Origin: Lactuca virosa
Taxonomy: Eukaryota; Streptophyta; Magnoliopsida; Asterales; Asteraceae
Length of the DNA stretch: 64,000 bases
Assembly: GCA_928212115.1 (NCBI GenBank)
Contig: CAKMRJ010003334.1
Location: 23,214,104-23,278,103, forward strand
Reading direction: 5' to 3'
This document shows, piece after piece, positions 22,408 to 34,900 of the stretch (positions are counted from its first letter, which is position 1; every line of letters starts with the position of its first letter). A program made the position numbers and the translations under genes. Under the pieces are notes generated by a model. The model saw only the letters and a list, made by a program, of their open reading frames with translations, ran no database searches and was not told where the DNA came from.

Positions 22408-24313
22408 TGTAACACCCAAAAATTTCAAGCAGATTTAAACTTTTAAAAACACGTCAAATTCGTCAAACATTACATCTTTGTTTTCAAAATATTATTTATC
22501 AGAGTATATCCCAGAAACATAAACATAAAATGAGGAGCTGTACGATCATGCCTTCGCCTTGCCGCGATCCCCTGATGTACCTGAAACTGTAAGCCCGAGA
22601 GCTTAGTGAGTTACCCCCCAAAATACCGATACACATACAGTCCATATAACCACATCAGTAATAACATATCATGACTAATGAAACATCATGCACTGGGTCC
22701 ACAACTTTACAAGCTGGATTATCCTTGGGCCCTCAGTACGAGTCTGGAATGCCTATCGGGCCCTCAGCTCGTATCTGGAATGCTCGCGAGTCCTCAGTAT
22801 GAGTCTGGAATGCCTACCGGGCCCTCAGCTCATATCTGGAATACTCTCGGGTTTGTTGGTTACCGCACGGAGCAGTATCACCTCAACCCATCCCACATAA
22901 CATATCCATATATAACATAACTACTGAGCATACAGATATTCATATAGCAACACAGGTAGTCCTACAAATCTACCTAACTGGCATAACCACTAGCCTGCAA
23001 CACTAACTGATACTCAACATAACCACTGCTAGGATAACATATCCAATGGGCCGACCTTGGTGCCTTAGACCCCTTAGTATAGTGAGGATAACTCACCTCG
23101 CAACTGTCGTCTGAAACCAGAAAGCTCAACTCCCGGATTACCAACACGAACTCCACCACCTATAGTTACCATAAAACTCTTTTTCATAAATCTCCTAATT
23201 ACCAGAATACCCTTAGAAGTCAACTGGTCAACCCCTGGTCTAAGTCAAATTCCATAGTCAAAGTCAATAGTCCATGTTGACTCGACTCGTCGAGTGCAGT
23301 TCACCGACTCGTCGAGTCCTTCCTGAACTCGAGAAGTCATGAAATCCTTGATTGGCTCGTCGAGTTACCTTTTAACTCGCCGAGTTCATACGTGTCCAAG
23401 AATTGGGAGAAACCCTAGCCGACTTGCCGAGTCTTCGAACGACTCGCCGAGTTCAAGGCAATCTTCAACGGACTCGCCGAGTTGTTCATCAACTCGTCGA
23501 GTTCATGGCCATCTTCAACGGACTCGCCGAGTTGTTCATCCAACTCGTCGAGTCCTTGCAGACCTTTATCCATGCAGACGCTTTTTAAGCCATGACAAGG
23601 TTCCAGATTACAGATCCAAGCTTCTAAGGCATGTTTATCACGTAAAGTTGCAAACTTTACGCACATGCAAGGCTCTAAAGGCCCTAAATGACCAATCTAA
23701 GCTTCTAATGGAGCTTTACACCTTGGGAGAGTCTCATCCTTGCACAAGCTGGAACTTTATGGACTCAGAAGCCCAAGGGAGCTCAGTTCTGAAGTTACAA
23801 CTTCAGATCTTAGCTTGCACACAAGAATAGCTTCCAATCATACCATGAAAACCCTAGAATTTGTCCAAAAAGGGGATCTAGAATGAAATGAGGTCAGGGT
23901 AATGATTTATACCTTCTAGAAGATGCCCAATAAGGTAGATTTCAGATCCCACAAGCTCCTTGCTTCTGAATACTTGCTCTCCAAGCTCCATTCTCCACAA
24001 AATCCTCTTCCAAGCTCAAGAATACACAAATGGAACACACACACTCTATTAGGGTTTGAGAGGGACAAGAAGCAGTAAAGGGGAGGCTGGGGGAGGCCAA
24101 TGATCCTTTATATAGGGTGCAAAACCCCAAGATTTAGGGTTTCATCTGCCAGCTCCTACTCGTCAAGTCCCTTCTTGGACTCGGCGAGTAGGTCATTAAA
24201 ATACGCGGACCAACCCGCTACTACTCGACGAGTAGGGCAATCAACTCGTCGAGTAGCCCTTGAAATCAAGAAACTCACACATTAAATCAATACCTGAGAA
24301 TCGGGGTGTTACA
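22408..24313 (-). mobile_element. Solo LTR of another gypsy family, minus orientation
   Basis: 1906 bp from TGTAACACCC to GGGGTGTTACA, flanked by GTATG at 22403-22407 and 24314-24318. In G2 the equivalent untouched site reads straight through GTATGCATCAT, confirming insertion. Orientation is minus because the block GGGGTAACTCACTAAGC and GTTTCAGGTAC read on that strand, as does TATATAAA (24107-24114). It contains 14 ACTCG-N-CGAGT-type palindromes (23284-23552 and 24158-24257). Recombination between two LTRs presumably removed the body. Confidence 0.93.
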
Positions 24314-24757
24314 GTATGCATCATAGTTGTATATAACTAAGATTTGATATCCTAAGAATGTTTGGTTTAGCCTTATTTCCTATTCTTGTCTGATGAAGGG
24401 ATTAGGGAAGAATCAAGTATTTGACTGTCTATAAGATCCAGTGTTATGTCTGATTAGCATACGCGAGTGCTGCATGGTTGGTGAAAGTTTCATGGTTGAG
24501 TTTTATGTAAGCAGCCGACCAGTTAAGGAATGTCTAGCCATTCTATAGGGAGCGAGGATAGGATGTATGCATATCTAAGTATCATGCCGTTAGGGCTGTT
24601 GTGATGATCCTCTGAGACAAATATGGGTAGGTGTGGAAGGTAGTATGGGCCCGTACTACCAGAAGCACAGGACCCGTATGCGTAGCAAAGAAGTCATAGA
24701 CATTCCTTGTATGGTATGAAATGTGTCTTGTTTGATATATTTTGGTTTATTTTCAGT

Positions 24758-25961
24758 ATGGTGCTCATGAGGGGATCAGGTTCAGGAGCCAGAGCGAGCG
24801 GCCAGGATAGGCCAGGGTTGAACGAGGATCAGATTCGGGAGATGATTTTTGTTGAGGTGGTTACTACCGTCCGGGGATTGATTCTGGAGTTGTTTGGGTC
24901 TATCAAGATTTCCATGATTGAGCTTTTTGACGATCGTTATGTTGCACTTTCTGAGGTTGTTGTTGTTGTAGCTACCACAGCTGTTGCAACCACTGGGGTT
25001 CGTGGAGAGAGAGCCTTCAAGTACCAGGACTTATATAATATGAAGCCTCCGGTGTTCGATGGAGTTTAGGATCCGATCATTGCGATGAGGTGGTTATCCA
25101 ATGTTGAGGGGTGTTTCTTTACATGCTCCTGCCCCGCTGACCAGAAGGTCAAGTGTGCCCTGAACCTTCTTCGATCAGGGGAAAAGGACTGGTGGAGATT
25201 GGTGACTGGATCGTACACTCTTGAGCATAGGGCTGATATGACATGGGAGCAGTTCTCTAAGATGTTTCACATGAGATATGTTCCATTGGTGGAGAGGGAG
25301 AGGCTGGCTCAGGAGTATTTACATCTGAGGCAGGGGACTGAGTCGATGATTGAGATCACCAAGATGTTTACTGAGAGGGCTCTTTTTTGTCCTGAATTTT
25401 CCGCTTCTGAGCAAGCTCATATGACCCAGTACTTGAGCATGCTCAAGACCGACATTTTCCAGTTCGTGTCCACTCAGGGTTATGGTACACTTGTGGAGCT
25501 TCAGGAGGCCGCGAGGAGGCGGGCGATTGAGATGGAGCTCCAGGCGAGGGAGAAGAGGCAAGCTCCGGTGGAGACGCAGCCTACGGCAAAGCGGTTCAAG
25601 GCCGCTGATTTGAGATTTGGGGGTCAAAGGGGCCACCCGTGTGGCAAGTGCGTCAAGGTTCATGATGGTGCTTTCCGATCTTCTTTTGGATGCTACAAAT
25701 GTGGCAAGGAGGGGCATTATGCCAAGGATTATCGCCAGCATGTCCTAGTACCGAGCACCGAGATTTGTTATCACTGTGAGAAGGTTGACCATATGAAGGC
25801 TAATTGTCCCTTTCTCACTTCGAGACCAACACAGGCTCCAGCACCAGCCACATTGAGGATTACAGATGGACGCCAGGGTAGGGTGGAGCCCCCGAGGGCT
25901 CGAGGTCACGCTTTCCAGCTCACAGCAGAGGAGGTTAGAGCGGCACCAGACGTCATTACTG
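24758..25961 (+). pseudogene. G1 gag
   Basis: The nucleocapsid precursor packages element RNA. The frame starts at ATG 24758 after a TTTATTTTCAG, runs through a basic, Gly-rich N-terminus and the retrotransposon-gag fold (MRWLSNVEGCFF, CALNLLR, DWWRLV, WEQFSKMFHMRYVP, QEYLHLRQG), then zinc knuckles CYKCGKEGHYAKD (the last Cys is Tyr) and CYHCEKVDHMKANC. A TAG at 25067-25069 interrupts it just before DPIIAMRW; the same codon is TAG in G2. Protein after the stop continues in frame. At 25961 it meets a GTATGT donor-like site. Confidence 0.9.
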
Positions 25962-26025
25962 GTATGTTTCCATTTATCATTCTGTCAATTATTTTATGGT
26001 GTGCTTATGTTTATACTTCTGCTAG
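25962..26025 (+). other. Putative 64-nt intron at the G1 gag-protease junction
   Basis: Begins GTATGTTTCC and ends TTCTGCTAG, is T-rich, and interrupts VITG|TFLVN. Removing it joins the gag frame to the protease frame exactly; retaining it shifts frame and ends translation at 26107. G2 has a homologous 66-nt segment at the same site. Confidence 0.6.
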
Positions 26026-29000
26026 GTACCTTCTTAGTGAATTCTTTTCCTGCTCTTGTGTTATTCGACTTGGGTGCGAGTCGGTCCTTTGTATCTCAGC
26101 CTTTTAACAGGGATTCTGATATGAACCTTGGAAAGCTGGAGTGTCCGTTGCGGGTGTCTATCGCCAACGAACACGAGATTTCTGCATCGAGTGTTTTCTG
26201 GGATTGTGTTTTGGAGATTTTTGGGGTGCCTTACTCGATTGATCTGATCCCTATCCCCATGGGAAATGTGTGTGTGATTGTAGGGATGGATTGGCTGAGT
26301 AGATTCGGGGCTATGATCGATTGCAAGGGTCAGCAGGTAGTATTTCAAACCCCAAGTGGGGGAGAACTGGTTATTTATGGAGAGGGTGCCAGATTGGGAT
26401 CAGCCTTTTGTTCTGCTGTCAGAGCTCGACAGTATATTCAGCATGGGTGTATGGGTTATCTTGCTTATGTGGTTGATGCCCGAGTTGGGAAGTAGGTTTC
26501 GGTCTCAGATGTGCTAGTTGTCAAAGAATTTGCAGATGTATTCCTGGAGGAGTTGCTTGGTATGCCTCCGGAGAGGCAGGTCGATTTCAGGATTGATTTG
26601 GTTCTGGGTGTGACCCCAATTGCTAAGGCGTCGTACCGATTGGCACCACCTGAGATGCAGGAGTTGTCCTCTCAGCTTCAGGATCTGCTGGGCAAACAGT
26701 TTATTAGACCAAGCAGTTCGCCATGGGGATAACCGATTTTATTCGTCAAGAAGAAGGATGGTTCATACCGGATGTGCATCGATTACTGGGAAAAGAACAA
26801 GTTGATGGTGAAAAACCGTTATTCCCTTTCGCGGATTGATGACTTATTCGATCAGTTGTAGTGTACATCTTGGTTCTCCAAGATTGATATGAGGTCAGGG
26901 AATCATCAGATGAGGGTTATAGAGGAGGACATGGATAAGATCGCGTTTTGGACTCGATATGGTCAATACGAGTTCATAGTGATGCCATTTGGGCTCACCA
27001 ATGCGCCTGCAACATTTATGGACTTGATGAATCAGGTATGCAGGTCGATGCTCGGTCGATCAGTTATTATGTTCATTGATGATATCTTAGTGTATTCCAA
27101 GACCATGGAGCAGCATGAGGAGCACCTTCGAGAGCTTCTGGGGGTTTTGAGGCGAGAACGGTTGTACGCCAAGTTCTCAAAGTGTAAGTTTTGGTTACGA
27201 GAGGTCCAATTCTTAGGACATCTCTTTAACCAAAACGGGATTTTGGTCGATCCGACCAAGATTGAGGCTGTGATGAAGTGGGAGGTTCCGAAGTCTCCCT
27301 CGGAGATCAGGAGTTTTTTGGGTTTAGCAGGATATAATCGGAGATTTATTTAGGATTTCTCCTAGATTGCAGTACCCCTCACTCGTCTGACGAGGAAAGG
27401 CGTGAATTTCTGTTGGTGCTCTAAGCAGCAGGTGGCATTCGAGACGCTGAGACAGAAATTGTGTGAGGCCCCAATGTTGACCCTCCCCGAGGATGTTGAG
27501 GATTTTGTGGTATTTTGTGATGCATCATCACGGGTTTGGGCGCAATGATTATGTAGCGTGTGAGAGTTATTTCTTATGCTTCGCAACAACTGAAGCCACA
27601 TGAGGTCCGTTATCCGACTCATGATTTGGAGTTGGGGGCAGTAGTGTTTGCTCTTAAGATCTGGCGGCATTATTTGTATAGGGTTCGGTGTACTATCTAC
27701 ATGGATCACAAGAGTTTGCGATATCTCATGGATCAGTCGAATCTGAATATGAGACAACATAGGTGGCTTGATGTGGTCAAGGATTATGACTGTGAGATTT
27801 TGTACAATCCCGGTAAAGCCAATGTGGTGGCTGATGCTTTGAGCCACAAGAAGGCTAGTTCTGCGACTGGAGGCATGTGTGTGAGGATCTCGATTGATTC
27901 GCCATTGTTGGATTTGATCAGGGAGGCTCAGGACGAGGGAGTCAAATAGGAAAATTGGAAGCAAAAGGGGCTCATGGGTGAGATTGACAAGTTTGCTAAT
28001 GACAGTCACGAATTATTGAGTCGATATGGACGGGTTTAGATGCCAGATTTTAATGGGATCAGAAAAACTGTATTGGAGGAGGCACACAAGTCCAGGTTTT
28101 TGATACACCTTGGACCCACCAAGATGTACCGGGATTTGAGGCTTAGCTACTGGTGGTCGTGCATGAAGAGGGAGATAACATGGTATGTTGAGAGGTGCTT
28201 GCCCTGTTGGATGGTCAATACCGAACACCAGAGACCGCATGGAAAATTGCAGCCACCGGAGGTTCCCATGTGGAAATGGAAACATATTACTATGGATTTC
28301 ATCACCAAGTTACCTCGGACGGCTAAGGGGGATGATGCAATTTGGGTGATAGTGGATCGGTTGACCAAGAGTGCCCACTTCTTAGCTATCCCTAAGAGCT
28401 CATCGGCCAAGAAATTGGCCGCCTTGTATGTGCGCGAGATCATCTCTCGGCATGGTATTCCAGTCTCCATTGAATCTGATCGAGATGTTAGGTTTACATC
28501 TTGTTTCTGGCAGAAGTTCCACGAGGAACTGGGTACGAGGTTGCATCTCAGCACTACTTATCATCCGCAGACAGACGGTCAGAGTGAGCAGATCATTCAG
28601 ACACTTAAGGACATTTTGAGAGCTTGTGTCATTGATTTTGGTGGGAGTTGGGACTCCTACCTTCCTCTAGCTGAGTTTTCATACAACAACAACTACCACT
28701 CCAATATCGGTGCTCCACTTTTCGAGCTCCTCTATGGGAGGAAGTTTCGCAGCCCAGTGTGTTGGGGAGAGGTTGGTCATAGGGTCATGGGAAGGACTGA
28801 GGTAGTCCTTCAAACGACAGAGCTCATCCAACAGATTAGGCAGAGAATTCAGACAGGTCAGAGTCAGCAAAAAAGTTATGCCGACAAGCGTCGATCCGAG
28901 TTGGAGTTCCAGGTCGGAGACATGGTCTTACTGAAGGTATCACCCTGGAAAGGTGTAATACGCTTTAGGAAGAGGGTCAAGTTGGGGACCCGATATATTG

Positions 29001-29340
29001 GGTCATTTCAGGTGATAGCCAGGTAGAGTACAGATTGGATCTGCCTGAGGAGGTCAGCCAGATCCGCAACGTTTTCCATGTTTTGTAGCTTCGGAAGTGT
29101 GTGTTGATGATTCAGCAGTTGTTCCCTTAGAGGATAGTCAGGTTGATGATTGTCTGAATTATGTGGAGAGACCAGTGGCAATCCTATACTAGAAGACGAA
29201 GACCTTGCGCCACAAGGTGGTATCGTTAGTAAAAGTTCAGTGGCAGCATCGGAAGGGTTCCGAATGGATATGGGAACCCGAGTCAGAGATGCGAGAGCAT
29301 TTTCCAAAATTGTTCGCAGCAACGGACTTCGAGGATGAAG
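26026..29340 (+). pseudogene. G1 pol: protease, reverse transcriptase, RNase H, integrase, chromodomain-like tail
   Basis: Protease: LVLFDLGASRSF near 26060, with the catalytic DSG changed to DLG, then VIVGMDWLS. Reverse transcriptase: YRLAPPEM, KKDGSYRMCIDY, MPFGLTNAPATFM and the catalytic FIDDILVYSK near 27072. RNase H: FCDAS near 27520 and LELGAVVFALKIWRHYL near 27630. Integrase: HHCC-like region near 28080-28215, then TMDFITKLP, a SDRDVRFTS block and HPQTDGQSEQ. Tail: VGDMVLLKVSPWKG and a chromodomain-like EWIWEPESEMREHFP near 29265. Stops or shifts occur at about 26494, 26728, 26860, 27352, 27548, 27947, 28037 and in the tail, so no function remains. Confidence 0.92.
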
Positions 29341-29362
29341 TCTACTTCAAGTGGGGGAGAAT

Positions 29363-31046
29363 TGTAACATTCCGATGATGAGGTATTTTCAATTTTAACC
29401 CTAAGTATGAAGAGTTATTGCATTTTAGCCTTGTTTATGAGAAAGCTTGAAAATGGACCATACTGGCATTTTTGTAATTCTATCCCGAGGTCACGTACGT
29501 TGGGCGTACATAGCGTATGCAGGGCGTACGTGCGATACCTTCAAACCCTAATTTTTTGGGTTTGGACCCTATATAAAAATCATTAACTCTCAAATGCTCA
29601 CTCCCTCACTAGCCTCCAACCCTCATTTTGTCCATTGCAACCCTAACCCTTTGAGCCTAAAAGTGTGTGTTTATGGTGCCTTTGAAGCAAGGAGAAGATA
29701 GAAGCACCAACTTGGAAGATCAAGACCTCATAGATCCAGGAACACTTTACCTCCAAGCTTCATTTTTAGGTATAAAGTTCTGAACTTGATGATCCTATCA
29801 CTAGATCTTGTTTATGCTAAAATTTTATGCTTATTAGCCCCATATTCTTGGTTCTTTTGGGTATGAGCTACCCTAGAACCAATGAGTTGTCCTTCTTGAC
29901 GTTTTAGGGTAGTTTAAGTGATAAAAATATGATATTGGCTCTTAGTTCTTCCCCACGCATGAGTTTGGTTGTCTTAATGGCTTAAGATGTTGGGGTTTTT
30001 AGTGTTAAGCACTTAATGGCCATGCAAGATCATAAAGTTGGAAACTTTATGGGCAAGGACAACATTTGGGACTTGGATCTATAATTTGGACGTAAGGGCT
30101 TAAGTATTAAGCACTTAATGAGTGGGAAAGCATCCATCTGCGTACGCTAGGCGTACCAGATGGTACGTTGCGCGTACGCGGTCAAATTCCCATTTTCTGG
30201 TCAGAGATCGAGTACGCCCGCGTACATCTGGGTACGCCCCACGTACGAGGTTGGGTCGACTCGACTGGGTTGACTCGGCTGGTTTGTTGAGTTTGACCAA
30301 TTTTGACCAAAGGGTATTTTGGGTAATTTGATATTAATTTTAAGTTGGGCAATAATTTGAATAATAGGTGTCAGGTAGAGCCGGTTTTCGGAGCAGAGAT
30401 TTATTCAGCTTTTGTTCGGACTGAAATGTGAGTTTTCCTCACTGTACCCGTGGGTCGAAGGCACCAATATCGGCCCACTAGATTATGTATCCTGGGTATA
30501 GGATAGTACTATGATATTATATGATTGATTAGTAGATCTTTATGATTATCTGTATTTGTTGGTTTTGTGTTTATGTTTATCTGTTACATATGTTGACATA
30601 TTGTGGTTGGGTTGAGGCGGTCCTGCTTTGTGCTGAAGGCCAAGACACCCGGGGGGGGGGGGGGTCCGAATAGGCTGTAGGCCCAAAGAGGCGATCCAGT
30701 CAGGCCGAAGGCCCGTAACGCGGTCCAGATAGGCTGTAGGCCCTGCAAGGTGGTCCAGTCAGGCTGAAGACTCATATTTGCATGCTTTGTTTGTTATGTT
30801 GTGTGATGGTACTTTGGGGGAACTCACTAAGCTTTGACTTACAGTTTTAATTTATTGTTTCAGGTACTTCAGAGGATCATGGGAAAGCGAAGGTCAGACC
30901 GTGCACATCCTTCTGTTTTCATGATATTGACTCTTGGGACACTCTGACATGATTTTTATTTTTAAAATAATGGTCTTTTGTAAACAATGATGCTTAATGG
31001 TTGTTTTTGAAAAGTTTTAAATTTTTATGATTTTTGGGATGTTACA
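29363..31046 (+). repeat. 3' LTR of G1, full length
   Basis: 1684 bp, TGTAACATTC to GGATGTTACA. It contains GTACGY..RCGTAC palindromes at 29495-29535 and 30140-30245, TATATAAA at 29570-29577, a family-specific minisatellite at 30610-30770 with a 14-base G run (30651-30664), and the shared block GGGGAACTCACTAAGC near 30817. Confidence 0.95.
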
Positions 31047-31051
31047 GTTAC

Positions 31052-31307
31052 AAATTGCTTTAATGTAATGATTCATAGACAAAAGTTTTTTCTAGCATTT
31101 TGCTAGCCTTTTGTTTTTTATAAAATTCTCTGCAGATATTAAGGCTTAAAATAACACATTTAATTGAAAACGATGATATTAACCACTTTGAAATTGATAT
31201 TTTGGACATAAGTAAAGAAATTTTTTTTGAAAAAGAAATTTGTAAAAAAGAAAGAACTCTGCAATTTAAAAAAAAAGTCTGGAATGGGACAGTTGGAAAA
31301 AAGCGAC
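31052..31307. other. AT-rich spacer between G1 and the GC-rich LTR stub
   Basis: No features seen beyond A- and T-runs. Confidence 0.5.
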
Positions 31308-31990
31308 TGATGATATATGGTCCATTAGCATGGCCTAGACCACTCTAGAGCGCCAGCCTGGCCTGGCGCGCTCCTGCCAGCTTTGTCTGGCGTTCCCTTG
31401 TCAGCCTTGCTTGGTGCTCCCTTGCCAGCCATGCTGGGGACTCTCCTGCCGGCCCGGCCCGACGCTCCCTCGCCTGGCTCTCCCTTGTCATCCCTTCCTG
31501 GTGCGCGCCCGCCAGCCCTGCCTGGGGCGCGCCCGCCAGACCCGCCCGGCGCCTCCGGGCGGCCTCACCCAGCTCCTTGCTAGCTGGGCCTGAATTGGGA
31601 TGGCCCAAGGCCTGACCCAATTCCCTTTGACCTAATTGTCCCCTATATAATGAACAATACCTCCTCCATGGAGGGGGGCTTCCCCATGGCTCAGCCGTCA
31701 CTATACTCCGGCCGGGTGGCTCAGCCGCCACCCGCCGCCGTCAGCCACCACACCACCAGCACCAAGATGGTTCTCTCCAGCTATGGAGGACCATCTCAGA
31801 TCTTCTAGCTGATCTAACTTGACCGTCGGAGCCCGCTCCCGGGGCACAGTCCCTGGGTCGGCTCTAACGACTTTGCACTGTGATATCCAGATCTCCGCTG
31901 CAGCAGAAGACCAGAAGGCTCGCCAGAGGTCGATGTCGCATCATTTGGCGCCATCCGCTCCCGGGGCACAGGCCCTGGGTCGGCTCTAAC
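31308..31990 (+). mobile_element. GC-rich LTR plus primer-site stub, Tat-like
   Basis: TGATGAT at 31308 to GTCGCA at 31940 resembles the Tat LTR at 55431-55967 in its ends, in ACTTGACCGTCGGAGC (31818-31833), and in the following TTTGGCGCCATCCG primer-site-like sequence (about 31944-31957). TATATAA at 31644-31650 is a likely TATA box. After the primer site the sequence does not enter gag but repeats the LTR's own CGCTCCCGGGGCACA..CGACTTTG block (31833-31875 copied at 31960-31995). CGAC lies at both edges, a possible short target duplication. It is far more GC-rich than its flanks. Proline- and arginine-rich frames here are compositional. Confidence 0.65.
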
Positions 31991-31995
31991 GACTT

Positions 31996-34900
31996 TGAAA
32001 AAAAGTTGTAATTTTCTTTAAAAAAAAATACTCATTTAGAAGGGCTAGCTTTGTGAATTTCCATATCGTTTGGCCTAAAAACAAAATCTCTATACTTATT
32101 TTGCAATTAACCTCATTTCTGTCAATTTGATCAAGAGTTATGTTTTATACATAGAAGATTATTTATTTATTTATTTATTTTTTATTTTTTTTATCTTTTT
32201 TGGGTTATTATTACTTTTATGATAATTTCTAATTATTGTTAATATTCTTCATCCAAATATTTAAATCCAACCAAAACAATAGCAAATTGAGTTGGAGGAA
32301 ATGACTCTCTGTTTGTTTGTTTTGGTTTTTTTTTAGGAACTGCCATGTATAACAGTATTAGTGTGCTTGTTTTCCAAGAGTTTGTGAGTTCTAGATTATT
32401 ATGTTGAGCAAAATATGAAGTTTATTACGGTAGGTATTTTCCCATAAAATTTAGGCATCTTGCCTTCACGTATATTAAATACACAATAACACAAATGGGC
32501 TTACAAGTACAATGGGCTAACAAAGGGATTACTAGGATAAATACATAAATGGGCTGCCTAATCAAAGTATATAATAAAGGTACAATAAATAATCAATACA
32601 TATACGATCTAACAAAGTTCACAGCAATACATTGAAACTTATTACTCGTTCTTGAAAATTTGCCAAAAAGAAGACACATAGCAAAAGTTTCGTTTAAGAT
32701 TAAAACACGAGGATCATTTTTGTGGAATTGTAATTTCCCATAAGATCAAGTGATCTCAATTTTGTGGGTCAGTAATTAGCAAAAATTTTATTTGGATAAA
32801 TGTCATATAAGAATATGTTCTTTTAAAGCTCGTTATTCTGGTAACAACTAATTTTTTTTTATCTCTAATTAAGTTTAATATCTAAAAATTTTGATTTAAA
32901 TCTCGATGACATCCATTCTCATGTTGTCTCGGTCAAAGTTCAAGAATATTTTGTCATTGTATTTTTGGCAATCAATTTATTATTTAAAGATCAATTGGTC
33001 ATTAAGTTGATATTGTTGTTATAAAAGATGGATGTTTTGTAAGAAAAACAATAAACAACAAAGAACATAAGAACATTCAAGTGAATTTCAAAACGGAAAA
33101 ACTACAAGATAGTAACATTATTTATTGTAACATTGATAATATGAAGAGGGTACAAAAGGTGAAATCGCCCGAGGTGAGAAAAGAGAAAAATATGATGAAT
33201 AATTTGGCCTTTCCCATAATAATAAAATGTAGCAACGATAAATAAAGGTTGCATAAAATGGAAAACACATGTTGCTAATGCAAGACAATCAAATGCAACC
33301 TTTCAGAAAAAGTTGCAGACAGCAACACATTATTATACAAGAAAAAGGTTTTGAGACAAAACCAAAAAACTTCATCACTAATAACCTTCAAAAAACTTAA
33401 GAAAACCGAGAAAACTCGATTTGAATAACAAAGTTCCTTTATTTTGTATTCAAATTTGAAGTGGTATATTGATGTTTAAATATATAACGTATTATTGGAA
33501 CTTTGTTATACAAATAACACTTTATGGGGACTTGTCGGTAGGAAATCTAATTTTAAGCGACTTTATAAGTTTTTAGTCATGAAGCTTATAAATATAGATA
33601 AGACTTGGGCTAAGGACTAAAGAGGTTGAGCTAGTATTATGGTCCCAGCCAATTAGGCTTGGATATAGCTATATATGTTGGACAAAGATGAGGCTCTTAG
33701 CTTCTTATTGACTAATATAATTATTCTTAAATTTTGAGATTAAGTTTTAATAATTAATTAAATTATTAGTTGATGATTAATTGTCAATTAACTTTTGTTA
33801 TTTATTTTTATCGATTATGGAGACATATTTTATCCGTCATTTCAAGCTCATCTTAAATTCTATTTATACTTTTCTTAATCATGGAGATATCTTTAATTCA
33901 TCATTTCAAGTTCATCTTGAATTCGATTCGATTGTTATATCCTCAAGACAAACCCGTATACATACATTTTTTGTCTTAAGATGTTGCTACATCGGACCTC
34001 AATATTTTTGTAATTTTCGTTTGTAATCTTCTATAACAACTACGTTTTCATGATTTGCATCAATTATAGATTGTTGCTAATAATATTTGTTTATGTTTTG
34101 TTTAAATCGTTCACTGTTAACTTTGGTCCTAACTAGTTTGTGGTTCACCGGATTCTTAGATGTGATTTCTTTTTAGGCTTACGACAAATATCGTCATGGG
34201 CGATTGGACCTAGAGTTGTTGCTACTATGGAGCACGATTGTGATTAAAAAGACCTGAACAAACCGATACATTACCATTACGTATTTGTATCCTTAAATCC
34301 AATTATGTCCTTGCGCTTTCTTTCTTCCATTATCCCCAAAAATCATAAAGATTTCAGTATTTTTATTGTTACTTTTATAGTAGTTGAAAGTGTATGGTTT
34401 CCACATAGGTACCTAAAGTTATGGAGAAAGACGCTTTCAAGAAAGTGTATGATTCCGTAGCCTCACCTTCTTCGTTTTAAATTTGTTCTAATGAACATGA
34501 TTTTCTTTTCCCTTTCTTAATTTAGTGGGATTTATGGGTTTTCACAATTTGAGGATCAATTAGGGATTTAGGGCCATGTTTTTAACTGTTAGAGATAATA
34601 TATATCCTAAAACAATTTTAAATTGAAGACACGATACTATGAAGTTTCATTGGGAACCATTTCCTCTATTCTTCGTTAGTTTTCCTAATTTGACTTTTTT
34701 TTTAAACTGACAAATCTAATCTACTCCTAAGCTAACAACACATATTCAAACTTGTATATATATCAACTCCAATTTTCTATCATCTATATTATATCAACAA
34801 GATGATTTGTGCTAGTGATTTTTACAACTTCATTGCTTAAAAACTATTAAAGCTCTTTTTGTTTGTTTGTTTGTTTTTTTTTTTAATATTTTTTTGTAAA

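Larger units (their letters stand above)
21083..31046 (+). mobile_element. Ty3/gypsy chromovirus-like element G1 (Tekay-type), with nested solo LTR
   Basis: LTRs 21083-22069 and 29363-31046. GTTAC at 21078-21082 and 31047-31051 is the target duplication. TTGGTATCAGAGC at 22072-22084 is the initiator-Met tRNA primer site and AGTGGGGGAGAAT at 29350-29362 the polypurine tract. Domain order gag, protease, reverse transcriptase, RNase H, integrase and a C-terminal chromodomain-like block (EWIWEPESEM) fits chromoviruses. A solo LTR from another family is inserted at 22408-24313 between primer site and gag. Gag and pol are broken by stops. Confidence 0.95.

Noticed and set aside
22678..22920. ORFs with repeated LGPQL..GMP words
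   Set aside because: They translate the LTR minisatellite; the same happens at 37721-37930 and 50314-50523.
23280..23560. Possible CRISPR-like array of regularly repeated units
   Set aside because: Repeats are 11-bp palindromes with irregular spacing in a plant LTR; CRISPR does not apply.
23339..23830. 163-residue ORF rich in Arg, Val and Ser
   Set aside because: Lies in the solo LTR; its repeated TRRV words come from the ACTCG-N-CGAGT palindromes.
31345..31731. 128-residue Ala/Arg-rich minus-strand ORF and Pro-rich plus-strand ORFs
   Set aside because: Open only because the LTR stub is GC-rich; no family resemblance, and a TATA box on the other strand argues for an LTR.
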